Shown here: in pieces, positions 41,479 through 41,893 of the stretch
How the letters are laid out: each line of letters begins with the position of its first letter
Position numbering within the stretch: position 1 is the stretch's first letter
Assembly (NCBI GenBank): GCA_034430425.1
Contig: DAOUEK010000078.1
Location: 1-41,893 of the forward strand
Source: WVZH01 sp034430425
GTDB lineage: Bacteria; Chloroflexota; Anaerolineae; Anaerolineales; E44-bin32
Direction: 5' to 3'
DNA length: 41,893 bases
Translations under genes and position numbers: made by a program
Notes under the pieces: generated by a model
Database searches by the model: none
Seen by the model: only the letters and a program-made list of their open reading frames with translations
Told to the model about the DNA's origin: nothing

Positions 41479-41682
41479 CGATACGATACTCCTTCAATAC
41501 AAAGCCGATTTTTACTCGTGGGATTATAGCACGGGGAGATGGCACAATTACGGATTCAGTTGGAGCATGGGGAATTACAGCATGATATGTGGTTTTTATA
41601 ATCGTTCCAGAAGAACGCACTTATGTAAACAGCGTTCGTTCAGTGGTGTCGTCGCCTGTTTATGCCTCCAATTGCGATGGAT
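41479..41682. other. Intergenic region between icd and the galE-like gene
   Basis: Besides the icd promoter, I see no gene and no clear terminator for the galE-like gene. Confidence 0.3.
41523..41531 (-). promoter_or_regulatory. Extended -10 promoter of icd
   Basis: On the minus strand TGCTATAAT is an extended -10 element (TGn followed by a perfect TATAAT). No good -35 is present, which fits this class. The inferred start leaves a leader of about 35 nt with a strong ribosome binding site. Confidence 0.7.
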
Positions 41683-41893
41683 TTACTTATAGCCATGGGG
41701 ATGTCCTTGATGCCATTCCCAGGCGCTGGCGATAATCTGCTCCAGATCGGGATATTGCGGTTTCCAGCCCAACTCATTCACGATCTTGTCCGCACATGCC
41801 ACCAGGCGCGGTGCATCACCAGGCCGGCGAGGGGATTCGACAGCCGGAATCGGGTGGCCTGTGACTTCACGCGCGGTCTCGATCACCTCCCGT
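41683..41893 (-). CDS. galE: UDP-glucose 4-epimerase-like, 3' part
   Basis: Only the last 70 residues are visible, because the gene continues beyond the right end of the window. VTGHPIPAVESPRRPGDAP followed by LVACADKIVNELGWKPQYPD and EQIIASAWEWHQGHPHGY is the typical C-terminus of GalE-type NAD-dependent epimerases (the RRPGDxx and LGWxPxxxLexii signatures). The enzyme interconverts UDP-glucose and UDP-galactose; close relatives act on other UDP-sugars. The stop is at 41683. Confidence 0.88.
   Translation of the reverse strand, partial: REVIETAREVTGHPIPAVESPRRPGDAPRLVACADKIVNELGWKPQYPDLEQIIASAWEWHQGHPHGYK

Noticed and set aside
1..41893. CRISPR arrays, insertion sequences, prophage or toxin-antitoxin genes
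   Set aside because: No spaced direct repeats, transposase motifs, terminal inverted repeats or phage genes were found.

Overview
The window looks like a chromosomal segment of an environmental bacterium of the Chloroflexota, most likely Anaerolineae-like. This is inferred from the gene repertoire: a Ycf45/R3H-type ATPase, a sulfite-oxidase-like protein, PdxS/PdxT, threonine/proline-rich membrane-anchored paralogs, a LipA without a neighbouring LipB, and zinc-ribbon membrane proteins. GC content looks moderate. I see no rRNA, tRNA, CRISPR array, insertion sequence or prophage. Most of the window is ordinary housekeeping DNA with some unfamiliar membrane and envelope genes.

Left part (1-8.6 kb). 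A 5'-truncated MrfA/YprA-type helicase carries an HNH motif inserted before its C-terminal four-cysteine region. It is followed by lipA, a secreted acidic beta-helix protein with a clear terminator, a cold-shock protein, a stand-alone cyclic-nucleotide-binding protein and a metallo-beta-lactamase-fold hydrolase whose natural start codon appears to be missing. Two decayed genes, an F420/luciferase-like oxidoreductase and a TrxR-like ferredoxin-NADP reductase, flank a small membrane protein.

Middle part (8.6-21.3 kb, mainly minus strand). Rhomboid protease and gmk overlap by 4 bp. An FmdB zinc-ribbon protein follows on the plus strand. A four-gene operon (membrane protein, winged-helix regulator, ABC ATPase, ABC permease) has a good promoter with a palindrome over its -35 box. 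Then come tmk overlapping an R3H-AAA ATPase, a GT39-like membrane glycosyltransferase, and a vitamin B6 operon (pdxS, FMN split-barrel protein, pdxT, GNAT).

Central plus-strand block (21.4-32 kb). A YtrA-type GntR regulator with tandem 9-bp repeats in its promoter heads a run of membrane genes: SPFH/stomatin-like, a small DUF4177-like protein, a YhfC intramembrane protease, ABC ATPase and permease, and an Ig-like/TM/zinc-ribbon protein. A perfect parS-type palindrome lies inside this block. A methyltransferase with a C-terminal zinc ribbon, a LiaF-like membrane protein, a PspC protein, a homocysteine S-methyltransferase, a sulfite-oxidase-like enzyme and pcm follow.

Right part (32-41.9 kb). 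Three tandem paralogous membrane-anchored proteins lie downstream of dnaN on the minus strand. dnaN is divergent from a soluble GAF histidine kinase. A stand-alone EF-Tu-domain-II-like protein, an SLC45-like MFS transporter, nth and icd follow on the minus strand, and the window ends in a partial galE-like epimerase. dnaN together with parS suggests the segment may be origin-proximal, but no dnaA or DnaA-box cluster is visible.

The best candidate for an undescribed system is the 21.5-26.7 kb GntR-SPFH-YhfC-ABC-zinc-ribbon block. Other candidates are the HNH-helicase fusion and the three paralogs at 32-35 kb.
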